A stretch of 64,000 nucleotides of DNA from Sphingopyxis sp. (GCA_002733865.1 NVXM01000033.1:1-64000); one strand, 5' to 3'; positions 16,184-25,460 are shown, counted from the first letter of the stretch. The notes: generated by a model not told the origin, from the sequence alone. Numbers and translations: made by a program.

Positions 16184-16789
16184 TTAGGACAAGTTGCCGG
16201 ATTGGGCAACGCCCTTGTTGCGGCCCCGGAGAGCGATCAGGAAAATCACCAGCGCAATGCCGGCGAACAGGAACCACTGGACCGCATAGGACAGATGGTT
16301 GTTGGGGATGTCCTCAAGCGCAGGCGGCTGGCTTTTCTCCAGACCTGCCACGGGTTCGCTGGCGACCAGACGGATGACAAATTGGCTGTCCGGCGCGATG
16401 ATGCCCTCGACAATACCGCCATCCCAATCCGGGTCCTCCGGACGTTCCGACCAGCCAGCGACCACTTGCGCGCCCGGCCCTTCCGCCCCAGCGGTCCGAC
16501 ATTGCGCAATATGGGCCCAGCCCGATTTGCCATTGGCATTGCGGCCGCTGGTCGACCGCCAGCCGGTCACCGCCAGACAATTGACCTCCGACTTTCGGAA
16601 ATAGGGTGGATTGTCGGTCGTCGGTACGGCGGGATAGGAAATCGGCGGCATATCCGAGGCGGCGGCATAGCTGGCCAACAGGCCATTTTTCCACTCCGCA
16701 CGTTGCAGCTGCCAGATACCCAGGCCGACCATGGTTGCCACGGCGGCCAGAACCAGAATCGTGACGAATATTGGCAAACGCCTGATCAT
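16184..16789 (-). CDS. SURF1-family cytochrome oxidase assembly protein
   Basis: The 201-residue inner-membrane protein has an N-terminal helix (about 6-24, IFVTILVLAAVATMVGLGIWQ) with the family motif LGIWQLQRAEWKNGL, a periplasmic loop (WRSTSGRNANGKSGWAHIAQ), and a C-terminal helix with NNHLSYAVQWFLFAGIAL. SURF1 proteins help insert heme a into cytochrome oxidase subunit I. It overlaps the DUF983 gene by 4 bases and precedes thrC. Location in the cta operon supports the role. Confidence 0.9.
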   Translation of the reverse strand: MIRRLPIFVTILVLAAVATMVGLGIWQLQRAEWKNGLLASYAAASDMPPISYPAVPTTDNPPYFRKSEVNCLAVTGWRSTSGRNANGKSGWAHIAQCRTAGAEGPGAQVVAGWSERPEDPDWDGGIVEGIIAPDSQFVIRLVASEPVAGLEKSQPPALEDIPNNHLSYAVQWFLFAGIALVIFLIALRGRNKGVAQSGNLS

Positions 16790-17178
16790 GGCGCGTCGTT
16801 ACCATCGATCTGGCCCTCATGCGCCTGATTGCGATGTTCAAGGATCAACAACAGCGCCTTGGATAGCCTGAGCGATCCGACAACCGCAGCGACAGTGATA
16901 GGCACCCACAACGATATATGCACCCAAATCGGCGGATGAAAATTTGCCTCCACAGCAAGGGCCAGCACCAGAACCACGGCACCAACGATCAGTGTCAGAA
17001 ACGCGGCGGGGCCATCGCCGACATTATACTGGCTAAAGTCGAGGCCGCAGGATCGGCATTTGCTGGCGAATGCCGTCAGATTGGCAAACAGCGTCTTCTG
17101 TCCGCAGCGGGGACAGAGACCAAAAAGGGCAGCGGGAAGTACATCCGGCTGCCCTTTGATATTGTCATTTTCGGTCAA
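16786..17178 (-). CDS. DUF983 zinc-ribbon membrane protein
   Basis: The 130-residue product has an N-terminal four-cysteine zinc-ribbon-like motif (GLCPRCGQKTLFA and FASKCRSCGLDFS) followed by two transmembrane helices (about 57-75 and 84-104). DUF983 proteins are regularly encoded between the cytochrome oxidase subunit III and SURF1 genes in Alphaproteobacteria, as here, which suggests a role in oxidase assembly; none is proven. It overlaps the SURF1 gene by 4 bases and lies 9 bases after ctaE. Confidence 0.88.
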   Translation of the reverse strand: MTENDNIKGQPDVLPAALFGLCPRCGQKTLFANLTAFASKCRSCGLDFSQYNVGDGPAAFLTLIVGAVVLVLALAVEANFHPPIWVHISLWVPITVAAVVGSLRLSKALLLILEHRNQAHEGQIDGNDAP

Positions 17179-17187
17179 AGCGATGCT

Positions 17188-18054
17188 CTAGTGAACCGGT
17201 GCACCCCAGCCGCCCCAGACATAGACGACAATGAACAGGAACAACCACACGACATCGACAAAATGCCAGTACCAGGCCGCTGCTTCAAAGCCGAAATGCT
17301 GCTGCGGGGTGAAATGCCCCTTATAGGCGCGGGCCAGACAGACGATCAGAAAGATCGTGCCGACCAGAACGTGGAAACCGTGGAAACCGGTCGCCATGTA
17401 GAATGCCGAGCTATAATTGATGCCAGCGAATGGGAACGGTGCAACGCTATATTCATAAGCCTGAATGGACGAGAACAACGCGCCGAGAATGATCGTCAGC
17501 CACAGTCCGGTAATCATCGACTTGCGGTCGCCATGGATCAGCGAGTGGTGCGCCCAGGTAATGGTGGTGCCGGAGCACAGCAAGATCATGGTATTGAGCA
17601 GCGGCAATTCAAAGGCGTTGAGAACTTCAATCCCCTTGGGCGGCCATTGCAGCAGAGCCGCCGCACCTTCCTGGCCGATATAGTTGGTGACGACGCCATC
17701 AACGATCTCGATCGGCTGCGGGAACAGCGAGAAATCAAACCAGGACCAGAACCAGCCCACGAAGAACATCACTTCCGACGCAATGAACAGGATCATCCCA
17801 TAGCGCATGTGCAGCTGTACCACCGGCGTGTGGTGGCCCTCATGGGCTTCCTTGATTACATTGCCCCACCATGCAAAAAAGGTCAGCGACACGGCCGACA
17901 AGCCAATGGCGAAGATCAGCGGTCCAAAATTGTATATATCATCGTGCATCCAGCGGACGGCACCGATTGCCATCACAAAGGCGGCAAAAGAACCGAACAG
18001 CGGCCAGATGTTTGGCGGCAATATATGATAATCATGATTTTTGGCACCGGCCAT
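17188..18054 (-). CDS. ctaE: Cytochrome c oxidase subunit III
   Basis: The 288-residue protein has seven predicted helices. Typical stretches are NVIKEAHEGHHTPVVQLHMR, ILFIASEVMFFVGWFWSWF (conserved Glu in helix III), TITWAHHSLIHGDRK, FYMATGFHGFHVLVGTIFL and the C-terminal AAAWYWHFVDVVWLFLFI. Start ATG has AGGGA about 6 bases upstream. It is part of the aa3-type oxidase operon; ctaG lies 32 bases upstream. Confidence 0.96.
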   Translation of the reverse strand: MAGAKNHDYHILPPNIWPLFGSFAAFVMAIGAVRWMHDDIYNFGPLIFAIGLSAVSLTFFAWWGNVIKEAHEGHHTPVVQLHMRYGMILFIASEVMFFVGWFWSWFDFSLFPQPIEIVDGVVTNYIGQEGAAALLQWPPKGIEVLNAFELPLLNTMILLCSGTTITWAHHSLIHGDRKSMITGLWLTIILGALFSSIQAYEYSVAPFPFAGINYSSAFYMATGFHGFHVLVGTIFLIVCLARAYKGHFTPQQHFGFEAAAWYWHFVDVVWLFLFIVVYVWGGWGAPVH

Positions 18055-18086
18055 AATTTTTCCCTAACCTTACTCTCGAATTTCTC

Positions 18087-18674
18087 TTAGCTCTCGCCTT
18101 TATCGGCGTCTACTGCCTGATCGTCCTTGGCGCGATAAAAGGTATAGCTAAGCGTGATTTCTTTAATGTCTTTGGTTTCCGGATCATCCATGATCGCAGG
18201 ATCCACATAGTAAAGCACCGGCATCCGCACGGTCTGGCCGGGCTGCAACAATTGCTCGCTGAAACAGAAACACTGGATCTTGTTGAAATATTGCCCCGCC
18301 AATAGCGGCGTCACATTGAATGTGGCGGTTCCGAGTACCGGTTCATCGCTGTTGTTGGTGGCGAGGAAAATCGCCATATCCCGAGCGCCGACGCTGACAT
18401 GGTCAACCGGCTGCTCCGGCTTGAACGACCAGGGCAGTGCCGAGTTAACATTGGAATCAAACCGGATCGACATTACGCTGCTGGTCGTCTGAACGGTCGC
18501 CGCCTGTGCTTCGTCGACCCGCTGCGTCGTCCCGGCATAGCCGGTCACGCGGCAGAACACCTCATATAAAGGCACTGCCGCAAATCCCAGACCAAGCATG
18601 CCAAGGCCCATGAAAGCCGCCATCATGGCGCTGCGGCGGTTCTTGCCCGAAAGAGTGCTCTGCAAGGCCGTCAT
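18087..18674 (-). CDS. ctaG: Cytochrome c oxidase assembly protein CtaG (Cox11 family)
   Basis: The 195-residue protein has a single N-terminal helix (about 17-37, MAAFMGLGMLGLGFAAVPL) with the nearby YEVFCRVTGYAGTTQ and a periplasmic beta-sandwich. The copper-binding motif is in FNKIQCFCFSEQLLQPGQTV. Cox11 delivers copper to the CuB site of subunit I. Its ATG overlaps the stop of the upstream 53-codon gene by one base. Motifs and length are normal. Confidence 0.95.
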   Translation of the reverse strand: MTALQSTLSGKNRRSAMMAAFMGLGMLGLGFAAVPLYEVFCRVTGYAGTTQRVDEAQAATVQTTSSVMSIRFDSNVNSALPWSFKPEQPVDHVSVGARDMAIFLATNNSDEPVLGTATFNVTPLLAGQYFNKIQCFCFSEQLLQPGQTVRMPVLYYVDPAIMDDPETKDIKEITLSYTFYRAKDDQAVDADKGES

Positions 18675-18835
18675 CAGCTGCCGGACCCGATTTTTACGAT
18701 CGTGATCAGATAAAACAGGACCACCATGAACATCAGCAGCCCGGCCATGATGATCGCCCGCTGCTTCTGCCGCGCCTGATAGACTTTCTGCTCTTCCGCG
18801 CTCATCGGTGCCTTGTCGCCATCAATATCGCTCAT
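18674..18835 (-). CDS. Small single-pass membrane protein of the cytochrome oxidase operon (53 aa)
   Basis: Reading the minus strand gives a 53-residue product: a charged cytoplasmic head ([20 protein letters not shown]), a basic stretch RQKQR and one hydrophobic helix (about 29-47, [20 protein letters not shown]) ending KIGSGS. Its ATG overlaps the ctaB stop by 4 bases and its stop overlaps the ctaG start by one base, which makes it almost certainly real. A small protein at this place, sometimes called CoxF or a cytochrome oxidase small assembly protein, is common in Alphaproteobacteria. The function is unproven. Confidence 0.85.
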   Translation of the reverse strand: MSDIDGDKAPMSAEEQKVYQARQKQRAIIMAGLLMFMVVLFYLITIVKIGSGS

Positions 18836-19737
18836 GCCAGTATCATCCGGTCAGCAACGAGCGCTGCAAACAGCGCGAACAGGTACAGAATCGAAAATTT
18901 GAACAGGCGTTTTTCCGCCGCCATATCCTTTGGCTCGTCGGTTTTGCTCCGGGCAACCTGCCAGGACAAGACGCAGAATACACCGCTCAGCGCGATCGAT
19001 GCAGCACCATAGACCGCACCCGCCAGACCAAGAATGTAGGGGGCAATCGCGACAGCAGCCAGCACCAGACTATAGCCAAAGATCTGATGACGCGTGGACT
19101 GGCGTCCAGCCACCACCGGCATCATCGGGACACCGGCCTTCGAATAGTCGCTGTTCACAAACAGCGCCAACGCCCAGAAATGCGGCGGGGTCCAGAAGAA
19201 GATGATCGAAAACAGCAACAGCGGCATCAAGGTGACATCGCCGGTGACGGCGGCCCAGCCGATCGCTGGCGGGAACGCGCCAGCGGCACCACCAATGACG
19301 ATATTCTGCGGTGTGCTGCGCTTCAGCCAGATCGTGTAGATCACGGCATAGAAGAAGATGGCAAAGGCCAGAAAAGCGGCGCTGAACCAGTTCACGGCCA
19401 AACCCATCAACAGCACTGAGAAAGCCGACAGACCGATACCGAAATGGAGCGCGGTTTCGCGGTCCATCCGGCCAGCCGGCAGCGGCCGCTGGCTGGTCCG
19501 CTTCATGACCGCATCGATATCCGATTCATACCATTGGTTAAGCGCCGCCGAAGCGCCAGCCCCCAGGCTGATCGCAAGGATCGCCGTGAAGCCGATTACC
19601 GGATGAATCGATCCTGGTGCCGCCAACAAACCGCAAAGCGCGGTAAAGATGACCAGCGACATCACGCGCGGCTTGGTCAGCGCGAAGAGATCCTTCGCAC
19701 TGGCCAGCCCCTGTATCGTCTGCACCGCTGTGGTCAT
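18832..19737 (-). CDS. ctaB: Protoheme IX farnesyltransferase (heme O synthase)
   Basis: UbiA-family membrane enzyme of 301 residues that adds farnesyl to heme B to make heme O for the oxidase. The key prenyl-diphosphate-binding motif is [20 protein letters not shown], followed by [11 protein letters not shown]. The second conserved region is [20 protein letters not shown] and [10 protein letters not shown]. Eight or nine helices are predicted. ATG 19737 is used because GGAAAG lies 5 bases upstream; the open frame begins at a TTG four codons before it. It is located between ctaD and the small 53-codon gene. Confidence 0.95.
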   Translation of the reverse strand: MTTAVQTIQGLASAKDLFALTKPRVMSLVIFTALCGLLAAPGSIHPVIGFTAILAISLGAGASAALNQWYESDIDAVMKRTSQRPLPAGRMDRETALHFGIGLSAFSVLLMGLAVNWFSAAFLAFAIFFYAVIYTIWLKRSTPQNIVIGGAAGAFPPAIGWAAVTGDVTLMPLLLFSIIFFWTPPHFWALALFVNSDYSKAGVPMMPVVAGRQSTRHQIFGYSLVLAAVAIAPYILGLAGAVYGAASIALSGVFCVLSWQVARSKTDEPKDMAAEKRLFKFSILYLFALFAALVADRMILA

Positions 19738-19770
19738 ATGTCTTTCCAAGCCTTCGTCTGGTTGCTCAGA

Positions 19771-21444
19771 TCACTTGATCTGAGGCAGCGTTTCGAACTG
19801 GTGGAACGGTGGCGGGCTGGACAAGGTCCATTCCAGCGTCGTTGCGCCTTCGCCCCAGTAATTGCCTTCCGCCTTGCGACCGGCCAGCAAAGACCAACCG
19901 ATGTTGACGAAGAAGATCAATACGCCGACCAGCATCACGGCATAGCCGATCGAGCTGATCTGGTTCCAGTAAGCAAACTGCTCCGGATAGTCGGCATAGC
20001 GACGCGGCATGCCTTGCTGTCCGAGGAAATGCTGCGGGAAGAACAGGATGTTCACGCCGATGAAGAAGATCCAGAAATGGAGCTGCCCCAGCAGTTCGTT
20101 GTACATCCGGCCCGACATTTTCGGGAACCAGTAGTAGAAACCGGCGAAGATCGAGAAGACCGCCCCCAGCGACAGCACATAGTGGAAGTGAGCAACCACA
20201 TAATATGTGTCGTGCAGGTTATCGTCGATACCGCCATTGGCCAGCACAACACCCGTCACACCACCAACGGTGAACATGAAGATGAAGCCCAGCGCCCACA
20301 TCATCGGGGTTTTGAAGGTCATCGAACCGCCCCACATGGTCGCGATCCACGAGAAAATCTTGATGCCTGTCGGCACCGCGATCACCATCGTCGCTGCGGT
20401 GAAATACATTTTCACGTTAACCGACATGCCGGTGGTGAACATATGGTGCGCCCAGACGACGAACCCGACCACACCGATAGCAACCATCGCATAGGCCATG
20501 CCGAGGTAACCGAACACCGGCTTGCGGCTGAACGTCGCGACGATATGGCTGATCATGCCGAAACCGGGCAAAATCATGATGTAAACTTCGGGGTGGCCAA
20601 AGAACCAGAACAGATGCTGGTAAAGCACCGGATCACCACCGCCGGCGGCATCATAGAAGGTTGTACCGAAATTACGATCGGTCAGCAGCATGGTAATCGC
20701 AGCAGCCAGCACCGGAAGCGAGAGCAGCAGCAAGAAGGCGGTAACCAGAACCGACCAGACAAACAGCGGCATTTTGTGCAGGGTCATGCCCGGCGCGCGC
20801 ATATTGAAAATGGTGGTGATGAAGTTGATCGCACCGAGAATGGAAGATGCGCCCGCAAGGTGAAGCGACAGGATCGCCATGTCCACCGCAGGACCAGCCG
20901 ATCCGCTGGTCGAGAGCGGCGCATAGACGGTCCAGCCAGTGCCGGCACCAAGGCCGGTACCGCCCGGCACAAAGGTCGAGCCGAACAACAGCAGGAAGGC
21001 GGGAACCAGCAGCCAGAAGCTGACATTGTTCATCCGCGGGAAGGCCATGTCCGGTGCGCCGATCATCAGCGGCACGAACCAGTTGCCGAAACCGCCGATC
21101 ATCGCCGGCATAACCATGAAGAAGACCATGATCAGGCCGTGCGCGGTAATCAGCACGTTCCAAAGGTGATAGGCCTCGTCCATCGAGGCTTCGCCACCAC
21201 CGACCAGACCGTTGTGGGCGGTTGCCCACATCTGCAGATACTGGATGCCGGGCTCGGCCAGTTCCAGCCGCATCAGGCCGGAAATACCGCCGCCGATGAT
21301 GCCCGCGACAATCGCGAAAATCAGATAGAGGGTACCAATGTCCTTATGGTTGGTCGACATGAACCAGCGCTGGAAAAAAGCTGGCTTATGGTCCGCATCA
21401 TGCGCGTGATCATCGATATGGCCATCTGCTGTGATAGTTGTCAT
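19771..21444 (-). CDS. ctaD: Cytochrome c oxidase subunit I (aa3 type)
   Basis: The 557-residue heme-copper oxidase catalytic subunit has twelve helices. Visible landmarks are the low-spin heme ligand region [20 protein letters not shown], the CuB/active-site [20 protein letters not shown] (His-Tyr cross-link site), [13 protein letters not shown] (two CuB His), GTATM-like proton channel residues, and the heme ligands in [17 protein letters not shown]. The ATG at 21444 is given; a GTG two codons upstream (21450) is better spaced from AAGGG and may be the true start. It follows ctaC by 14 bases and precedes ctaB by 33 bases. Confidence 0.96.
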   Translation of the reverse strand: MTTITADGHIDDHAHDADHKPAFFQRWFMSTNHKDIGTLYLIFAIVAGIIGGGISGLMRLELAEPGIQYLQMWATAHNGLVGGGEASMDEAYHLWNVLITAHGLIMVFFMVMPAMIGGFGNWFVPLMIGAPDMAFPRMNNVSFWLLVPAFLLLFGSTFVPGGTGLGAGTGWTVYAPLSTSGSAGPAVDMAILSLHLAGASSILGAINFITTIFNMRAPGMTLHKMPLFVWSVLVTAFLLLLSLPVLAAAITMLLTDRNFGTTFYDAAGGGDPVLYQHLFWFFGHPEVYIMILPGFGMISHIVATFSRKPVFGYLGMAYAMVAIGVVGFVVWAHHMFTTGMSVNVKMYFTAATMVIAVPTGIKIFSWIATMWGGSMTFKTPMMWALGFIFMFTVGGVTGVVLANGGIDDNLHDTYYVVAHFHYVLSLGAVFSIFAGFYYWFPKMSGRMYNELLGQLHFWIFFIGVNILFFPQHFLGQQGMPRRYADYPEQFAYWNQISSIGYAVMLVGVLIFFVNIGWSLLAGRKAEGNYWGEGATTLEWTLSSPPPFHQFETLPQIK

Positions 21445-21458
21445 TGTCACTTATACCC

Positions 21459-22535
21459 TTATTGCGTAACTGGCGCGGAAGCAGCTGATGTGGCCGTTCC
21501 AGTGGAATCCGATGCCGGTACCATTTCCGGCGCCACGACGGTCGAGGTTTCTTCCTCGGCGCCGCGGCCTTCGGCGCTGACTTCATTCATCGCCGCTTCG
21601 CCCTTCACGGTGCCGCCGTTGGCGCGCACCCAGTTGTCGAACTTTTCTTGCGAAAGAACTTCTACCGTGATCGGCATGAAGCTGTGGCGCGCACCGCAAA
21701 GCTCGGAGCACTGGCCATAATATACGCCTTCACGGTCGATCTGAAGAACCTTTTCATTGATCCGGCCCGGTACGGCATCAAGCTTGAACCACGCCGAGGG
21801 AATCGCAAAGCTGTGGATAACGTCCGCTGCCGTGATCAGCAGCTTGACCGGCTTGCCCACTGGAATAACCATGCGGTTGTCGGCAGCCAGCTGATATGGC
21901 TCGCCGCGCGCGGCTGCCTCTTCTTCGGACAGCATGTTGGAAATGATTTCGAAATCACCGTTGTCGGGATAGCTATAGCCCCAATACCATTGATAGCCGG
22001 TCACCTTCACGGTGAGCGCATCTTCCGGAGCAGGCTCAAACTGACGGGCCAGCAGGCTGATCGAAGGCACTGCGATAACCACCAGAATCAGGACGGGAAT
22101 AACGGTCCAGATGATTTCGATAAATGTATTATGGGTTGTTTTTGATGGCTCAGGATTGGCGCCGCGACGAAAACGGACAACGACCCAGAATAGCAGAGCC
22201 AGAACAACCAGACTCACACCGAACATCATCGGAATGAGGATCGCGCTGTTGATCCAGTGGGCGGTTTCACCGGTCGGACTGAACTGCTCTTGAAAATCAA
22301 CCCCTCCATTGACAGGCATTCCGACGCCTGGTGTCGGTTTCATCGGGGTATATAGAGCCGGGTCCAGTCCAGAAGCGGTGGCTTCTGCTGCGGCTGGCGC
22401 TTCCGTCGTTTCAGTCGCGCTGGCGGCTGCTGGATCAACAACCGGTGCTTCAGGCAACGCTTCCTGCGCCGACAATGCCGTAGGCGTGAGAATCAAGCCG
22501 ATGGCCAGAATCCAAGCTTTTACAAAATGAGTCAT
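21459..22535 (-). CDS. ctaC: Cytochrome c oxidase subunit II
   Basis: The 358-residue protein has a signal peptide (about 1-23), then a Pro/Ala/Glu/Thr-rich spacer (about 25-60) before two helices (about 100-122 and 141-163) and the periplasmic CuA domain. CuA ligands are in DVIHSFAIPSAWFKLDAVPG and YGQCSELCGARHSFMPITVE; the Trp-rich electron-entry loop is TGYQWYWGYSYPD. After the CuA domain there is a 50-residue Ala/Ser/Thr/Glu-rich tail. There is no fused cytochrome c domain. First gene of the cta operon; divergent from pyrE, so its promoter lies in 22536-22774. Confidence 0.96.
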   Translation of the reverse strand: MTHFVKAWILAIGLILTPTALSAQEALPEAPVVDPAAASATETTEAPAAAEATASGLDPALYTPMKPTPGVGMPVNGGVDFQEQFSPTGETAHWINSAILIPMMFGVSLVVLALLFWVVVRFRRGANPEPSKTTHNTFIEIIWTVIPVLILVVIAVPSISLLARQFEPAPEDALTVKVTGYQWYWGYSYPDNGDFEIISNMLSEEEAAARGEPYQLAADNRMVIPVGKPVKLLITAADVIHSFAIPSAWFKLDAVPGRINEKVLQIDREGVYYGQCSELCGARHSFMPITVEVLSQEKFDNWVRANGGTVKGEAAMNEVSAEGRGAEEETSTVVAPEMVPASDSTGTATSAASAPVTQ

Positions 22536-22774
22536 ATATCGCTCAACCCTATCTTACCCCAAGTTTCGGTAGTTTTCCGGCATTGGCTCACCATGGAAAG
22601 TCAGCAAGCCCGGCCTGGATATCGTCCGATTGGGGCGGCTTATAGGCATGGTTGCCGTAACCCTCAAGCTACGGAATGGATATTTTTTCAGTTTTTTGAC
22701 TTTAATTTCTCTGGCAATGCAGCCGCAATATGCCCATTTGGGCAGAAGCAAGCAAAACAGAGCGGGATGTAAGA
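22536..22774. promoter_or_regulatory. Divergent intergenic region between ctaC and pyrE
   Basis: These 239 bases separate two operons transcribed away from each other, so they should hold both promoters. The part nearest pyrE (about 22680-22715) is AT-rich. I cannot point to a certain -35/-10 pair, and I see no strong inverted repeat. Confidence 0.5.
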
Positions 22775-23368
22775 GTGACCGAAGACGAGATTTTAGCCGA
22801 ATTCCGAAACAGTGACGCCTTGCTTGAGGGCCATTTCATTCTCTCTTCCGGACGCCACGGCGCGCAATATCTGCAGTGCGCGCGATTGCTGATGGACCCG
22901 CGCCGGGCATCGCGCATGGCCGACGCCTTGGTTGCAAAAATTCCTCAAAATATCAGACGCTTGATCGATATTGTTGTCTCTCCTGCGATGGGCGGCGTGA
23001 TCATCGGCCATGAGATGGGACGGGCGCTGGGCCTCAACGCATTGTTCCTCGAACGCCCCGAAGGCACGTTTGAATTGCGCCGCGGATTCAGACTGGAGCC
23101 AGGCCAGAAAGTGCTGATGATGGAAGACGTCGTCACTACGGGCCTCTCGTCACGCGAAGCCATTCAGGCCATCCAGAACGCGGGCGGTGAAGTGATTGCC
23201 GCAGGAGCATTAATCGACCGGTCAAACGGTTCAGCCCAGTTTGATGTGCCCTTTTTCCCGCTACTGACGCTGGATATTCCCTCCTATACCGCCGATGCGC
23301 TACCGCCCGAACTGGCCGCGATTCCCGCCATCAAACCCGGTAGCCGCGCCGAGACCCCGGCCACGTGA
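22775..23368 (+). CDS. pyrE: Orotate phosphoribosyltransferase
   Basis: Pyrimidine synthesis enzyme of 197 residues that joins orotate to PRPP. It has the N-terminal ALLEGHFILSSGRHGAQYLQ, VSPAMGGVIIGHEMGRALG, the Arg/Glu-rich flexible loop LERPEGTFELRRGFRLEPGQ and the PRPP-binding motif VLMMEDVVTTGLSS. A GTG at 22775 is used, giving the usual N-terminus TEDEILAEF; the open frame reaches back to an ATG at 22730, but those 15 residues do not fit the family. The stop overlaps the pdxJ GTG by 4 bases. Confidence 0.94.
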   Translation: MTEDEILAEFRNSDALLEGHFILSSGRHGAQYLQCARLLMDPRRASRMADALVAKIPQNIRRLIDIVVSPAMGGVIIGHEMGRALGLNALFLERPEGTFELRRGFRLEPGQKVLMMEDVVTTGLSSREAIQAIQNAGGEVIAAGALIDRSNGSAQFDVPFFPLLTLDIPSYTADALPPELAAIPAIKPGSRAETPAT

Positions 23369-24099
23369 GTATTTCATCCCCGCTAAGACTCGGCGTCAAC
23401 ATCGACCATGTTGCCACTATCCGTAATGCACGCGGCGGTGACCATCCCGAACCCGTCCGCGCAGCCCTGGTCGCGGCGGACGCAGGTGCGGATGGAATCA
23501 CCGCTCATCTGCGCGAAGATCGCCGTCATATCCGCGACGACGACCTCACCGTGCTGATGGACACGCTGACGATCCCGCTCAATCTGGAAATGGCGGCGAC
23601 CGACGAGATGCTGGCCATCGCCTTGCGCCACAAGCCGCACGCGGCCTGCATCGTGCCGGAAAATCGCGAGGAACGGACCACCGAAGGCGGACTGGATGCC
23701 GCTGGCCAGCACAACAGGCTCGCCGATTTCGTCGGACAGCTGAAAGAAGCCAATATTCGGGTCAGCTTGTTCATCGAACCCGATGCGCGTCAGATCGATG
23801 CGGCGATCCGTCTTGGCGCGCCCGTCGTCGAATTTCATACCGGTCGCTATGCGGAACTTTCCGGATCCGAACGCGAAACCGAATTGCGCCGGATTTCCGA
23901 TGCCGCAGCGCTGGCCGCCAAAAACGGCATCGAACCTCACGCCGGCCACGGCCTGACCTTCGACAATGTCATCCCGATCGCCGCCATTCCGCAGCTAAAA
24001 GAACTGAACATCGGCCATTTCCTGATCGGCGAGGCGATTTTCAGCGGGCTTGACGGCAGCATCAAACAGATGCGCGCACTGATGGACGACGCGCGGTGA
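23365..24099 (+). CDS. pdxJ: Pyridoxine 5'-phosphate synthase
   Basis: Last step of the DXP-dependent vitamin B6 pathway: joins 3-amino-2-oxopropyl phosphate and deoxyxylulose phosphate. The 244-residue TIM barrel starts LRLGVNIDHVATIRNARGG and has GADGITAHLREDRRHIRDDD, LNLEMAATDEM, CIVPENREERTTEGGLD and the C-terminal GHFLIGEAIFSGLDG. Start is GTG (23365), coupled to pyrE by a 4-base overlap (GTGA). The order pyrE-pdxJ-acpS-lepB is common in sphingomonads. Confidence 0.95.
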   Translation: MSISSPLRLGVNIDHVATIRNARGGDHPEPVRAALVAADAGADGITAHLREDRRHIRDDDLTVLMDTLTIPLNLEMAATDEMLAIALRHKPHAACIVPENREERTTEGGLDAAGQHNRLADFVGQLKEANIRVSLFIEPDARQIDAAIRLGAPVVEFHTGRYAELSGSERETELRRISDAAALAAKNGIEPHAGHGLTFDNVIPIAAIPQLKELNIGHFLIGEAIFSGLDGSIKQMRALMDDAR

Positions 24100-24112
24100 G
24101 GATATCGGCGCA

Positions 24113-24149
24113 TTTTTCCTCCCTGCAGCGTAGCGACGGGGAGGAAAAA
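24113..24149 (+). promoter_or_regulatory. Hairpin that holds the acpS ribosome binding site
   Basis: TTTTTCCTCCC (24113-24123) can pair with GGGAGGAAAAA (24139-24149), an 11-bp stem around a 15-base loop. The 3' arm contains the GGGAGG that serves as the ribosome binding site of acpS (ATG at 24152). The sequence CCTCCCTGCAGCGTAGCGACGG also resembles short intergenic repeats of this bacterial group. A role in translational control is an inference. Confidence 0.65.
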
Positions 24150-24151
24150 AT

Positions 24152-24553
24152 ATGATCATCGGCCTCGGCTCCGACCTCTGCAATATCGAGCGCATACAGA
24201 ACTCCCTCGACCGTTTTGGTGAGCGCTTTGAAAATCGTGTCTTCACCGAACTCGAACGCGCCAAGGCGGCGCGGCGGCCATTTACCAAGGCCGGCACCTA
24301 TGCCAAACGCTTTGCTGCCAAGGAAGCTTATTCCAAAGCGGTCGGCACCGGTTTCCGCGCCGGCGTCTTCATGAAGGATATCGGCGTCATCAACGCGAAG
24401 AGCGGCGCACCGACTTTGGCCCTGACGGGAGGCGCGAAAAAACGCCTCGACGCGCTGACTCCGGCAGGATATGAGGCCATTGTTCATCTCACACTCACCG
24501 ACGATCATCCATGGGCACAGGCGTTCGTGATCATTGAAGCCCACCCGCTTTAG
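24152..24553 (+). CDS. acpS: Holo-[acyl-carrier-protein] synthase
   Basis: Transfers the 4'-phosphopantetheine arm from CoA to acyl carrier protein. The 133-residue product has both signatures of the AcpS family: the Mg-binding [20 protein letters not shown] at the N-terminus and [18 protein letters not shown] in the middle, then [17 protein letters not shown] at the end. Start ATG 24152 has GGGAGG 7 bases upstream, which lies in the arm of a hairpin. It follows pdxJ by 52 bases and precedes lepB. Confidence 0.94.
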   Translation: MIIGLGSDLCNIERIQNSLDRFGERFENRVFTELERAKAARRPFTKAGTYAKRFAAKEAYSKAVGTGFRAGVFMKDIGVINAKSGAPTLALTGGAKKRLDALTPAGYEAIVHLTLTDDHPWAQAFVIIEAHPL

Positions 24554-24566
24554 GATCACACGTCGC

Positions 24567-25460
24567 ATGGACCAGGAAACCAAAGACAAGAATATGGCAC
24601 TAGACAATACCGCCGACAGCAATGCCACCGACGGCCGGGATGATGAAAAAACCGACTGGTTCGGCGAGGTCAAGAGCATTGCCCTGCTGTTGCTGGCGGT
24701 ACTGGCGTTCCACAGTCTTGTCGCCAAGCCCTTCTATATTCCTTCAGTCTCGATGATGCCCGGTCTGCTCGTCGGCGACCGGTTGATCGTCAGCAAATAT
24801 GCCTATGGCTGGTCCTGGGTATCACCCACCTTCCATATCGTGCCGCGGGTTTCGGGCCGCCTGTTCGGCAAAATGCCGGAGCGCGGCGATGTCGTGATCC
24901 TGACCCCTCGAGATCAGAGCAGCGACTATATCAAGCGGGTGATCGGCCTGCCCGGCGACACGATAGAACTGCGCGGCGGCCAGGTATTTCTCAACGGCAT
25001 CGGCGTCAGACAGGACGTGCAGCCCGACCTGCAGGTGCCGATCGACGCCAACAATCCATGCAGCCCGAACGAATTTCCCGGCGCGCGCGGCGTCGATGCG
25101 GCCGGCAATCCGGTATGCAACCTGCCGATCGTGCGGGAGACCCTGCCCAATGGCGTGAGCTACAATATTATCGATCTCGGCCCGCAATATACCGATGACG
25201 TGGCGCCGGTCAAAATCCCGGAAGATGAAGTCTATGTGCTGGGCGACAACCGCGACCTCAGCGCCGACAGCCGGGTCGCCAGTCCGCTCGGTCTCGGCGG
25301 CCCGATTCCTTGGGAGAATATCGGCGGTCGCGCGGAATTCATCACCTTCTCGCTGGATGGCAGCACGACGCTCAATCCATTGACCTGGTGGGGCGCCTTC
25401 CGCAGCGGACGGGCCGGCACCAGCCTGCGGCCCGACAAAGCGGTCACCGCCAGCAAATAA
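24567..25460 (+). CDS. lepB: Signal peptidase I
   Basis: Membrane serine protease that removes signal peptides. The 297-residue product has an N-terminal helix (about 30-50, VKSIALLLLAVLAFHSLVA), the catalytic Ser in FYIPSVSMMPGLLVGD, the catalytic Lys in SDYIKRVIGLPGDTIELRGG, and box E VYVLGDNRDLSADSRV. Between boxes D and E there is a longer insertion (about 155-205) with two Cys residues. ATG 24567 is the best guess for the start (AGGA about 11 bases upstream); an internal ATG at 24594 is possible. rnc and era, which often follow lepB, are not here; argC converges instead. Confidence 0.93.
   Translation: MDQETKDKNMALDNTADSNATDGRDDEKTDWFGEVKSIALLLLAVLAFHSLVAKPFYIPSVSMMPGLLVGDRLIVSKYAYGWSWVSPTFHIVPRVSGRLFGKMPERGDVVILTPRDQSSDYIKRVIGLPGDTIELRGGQVFLNGIGVRQDVQPDLQVPIDANNPCSPNEFPGARGVDAAGNPVCNLPIVRETLPNGVSYNIIDLGPQYTDDVAPVKIPEDEVYVLGDNRDLSADSRVASPLGLGGPIPWENIGGRAEFITFSLDGSTTLNPLTWWGAFRSGRAGTSLRPDKAVTASK

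Noticed and set aside
19444-21720. 758-codon open frame on the plus strand
   Set aside because: It is antisense to ctaB, ctaD and the end of ctaC, all of which are certain. Its product is rich in His, Arg, Asp and Gln with no domain, as expected from a GC-rich shadow frame.
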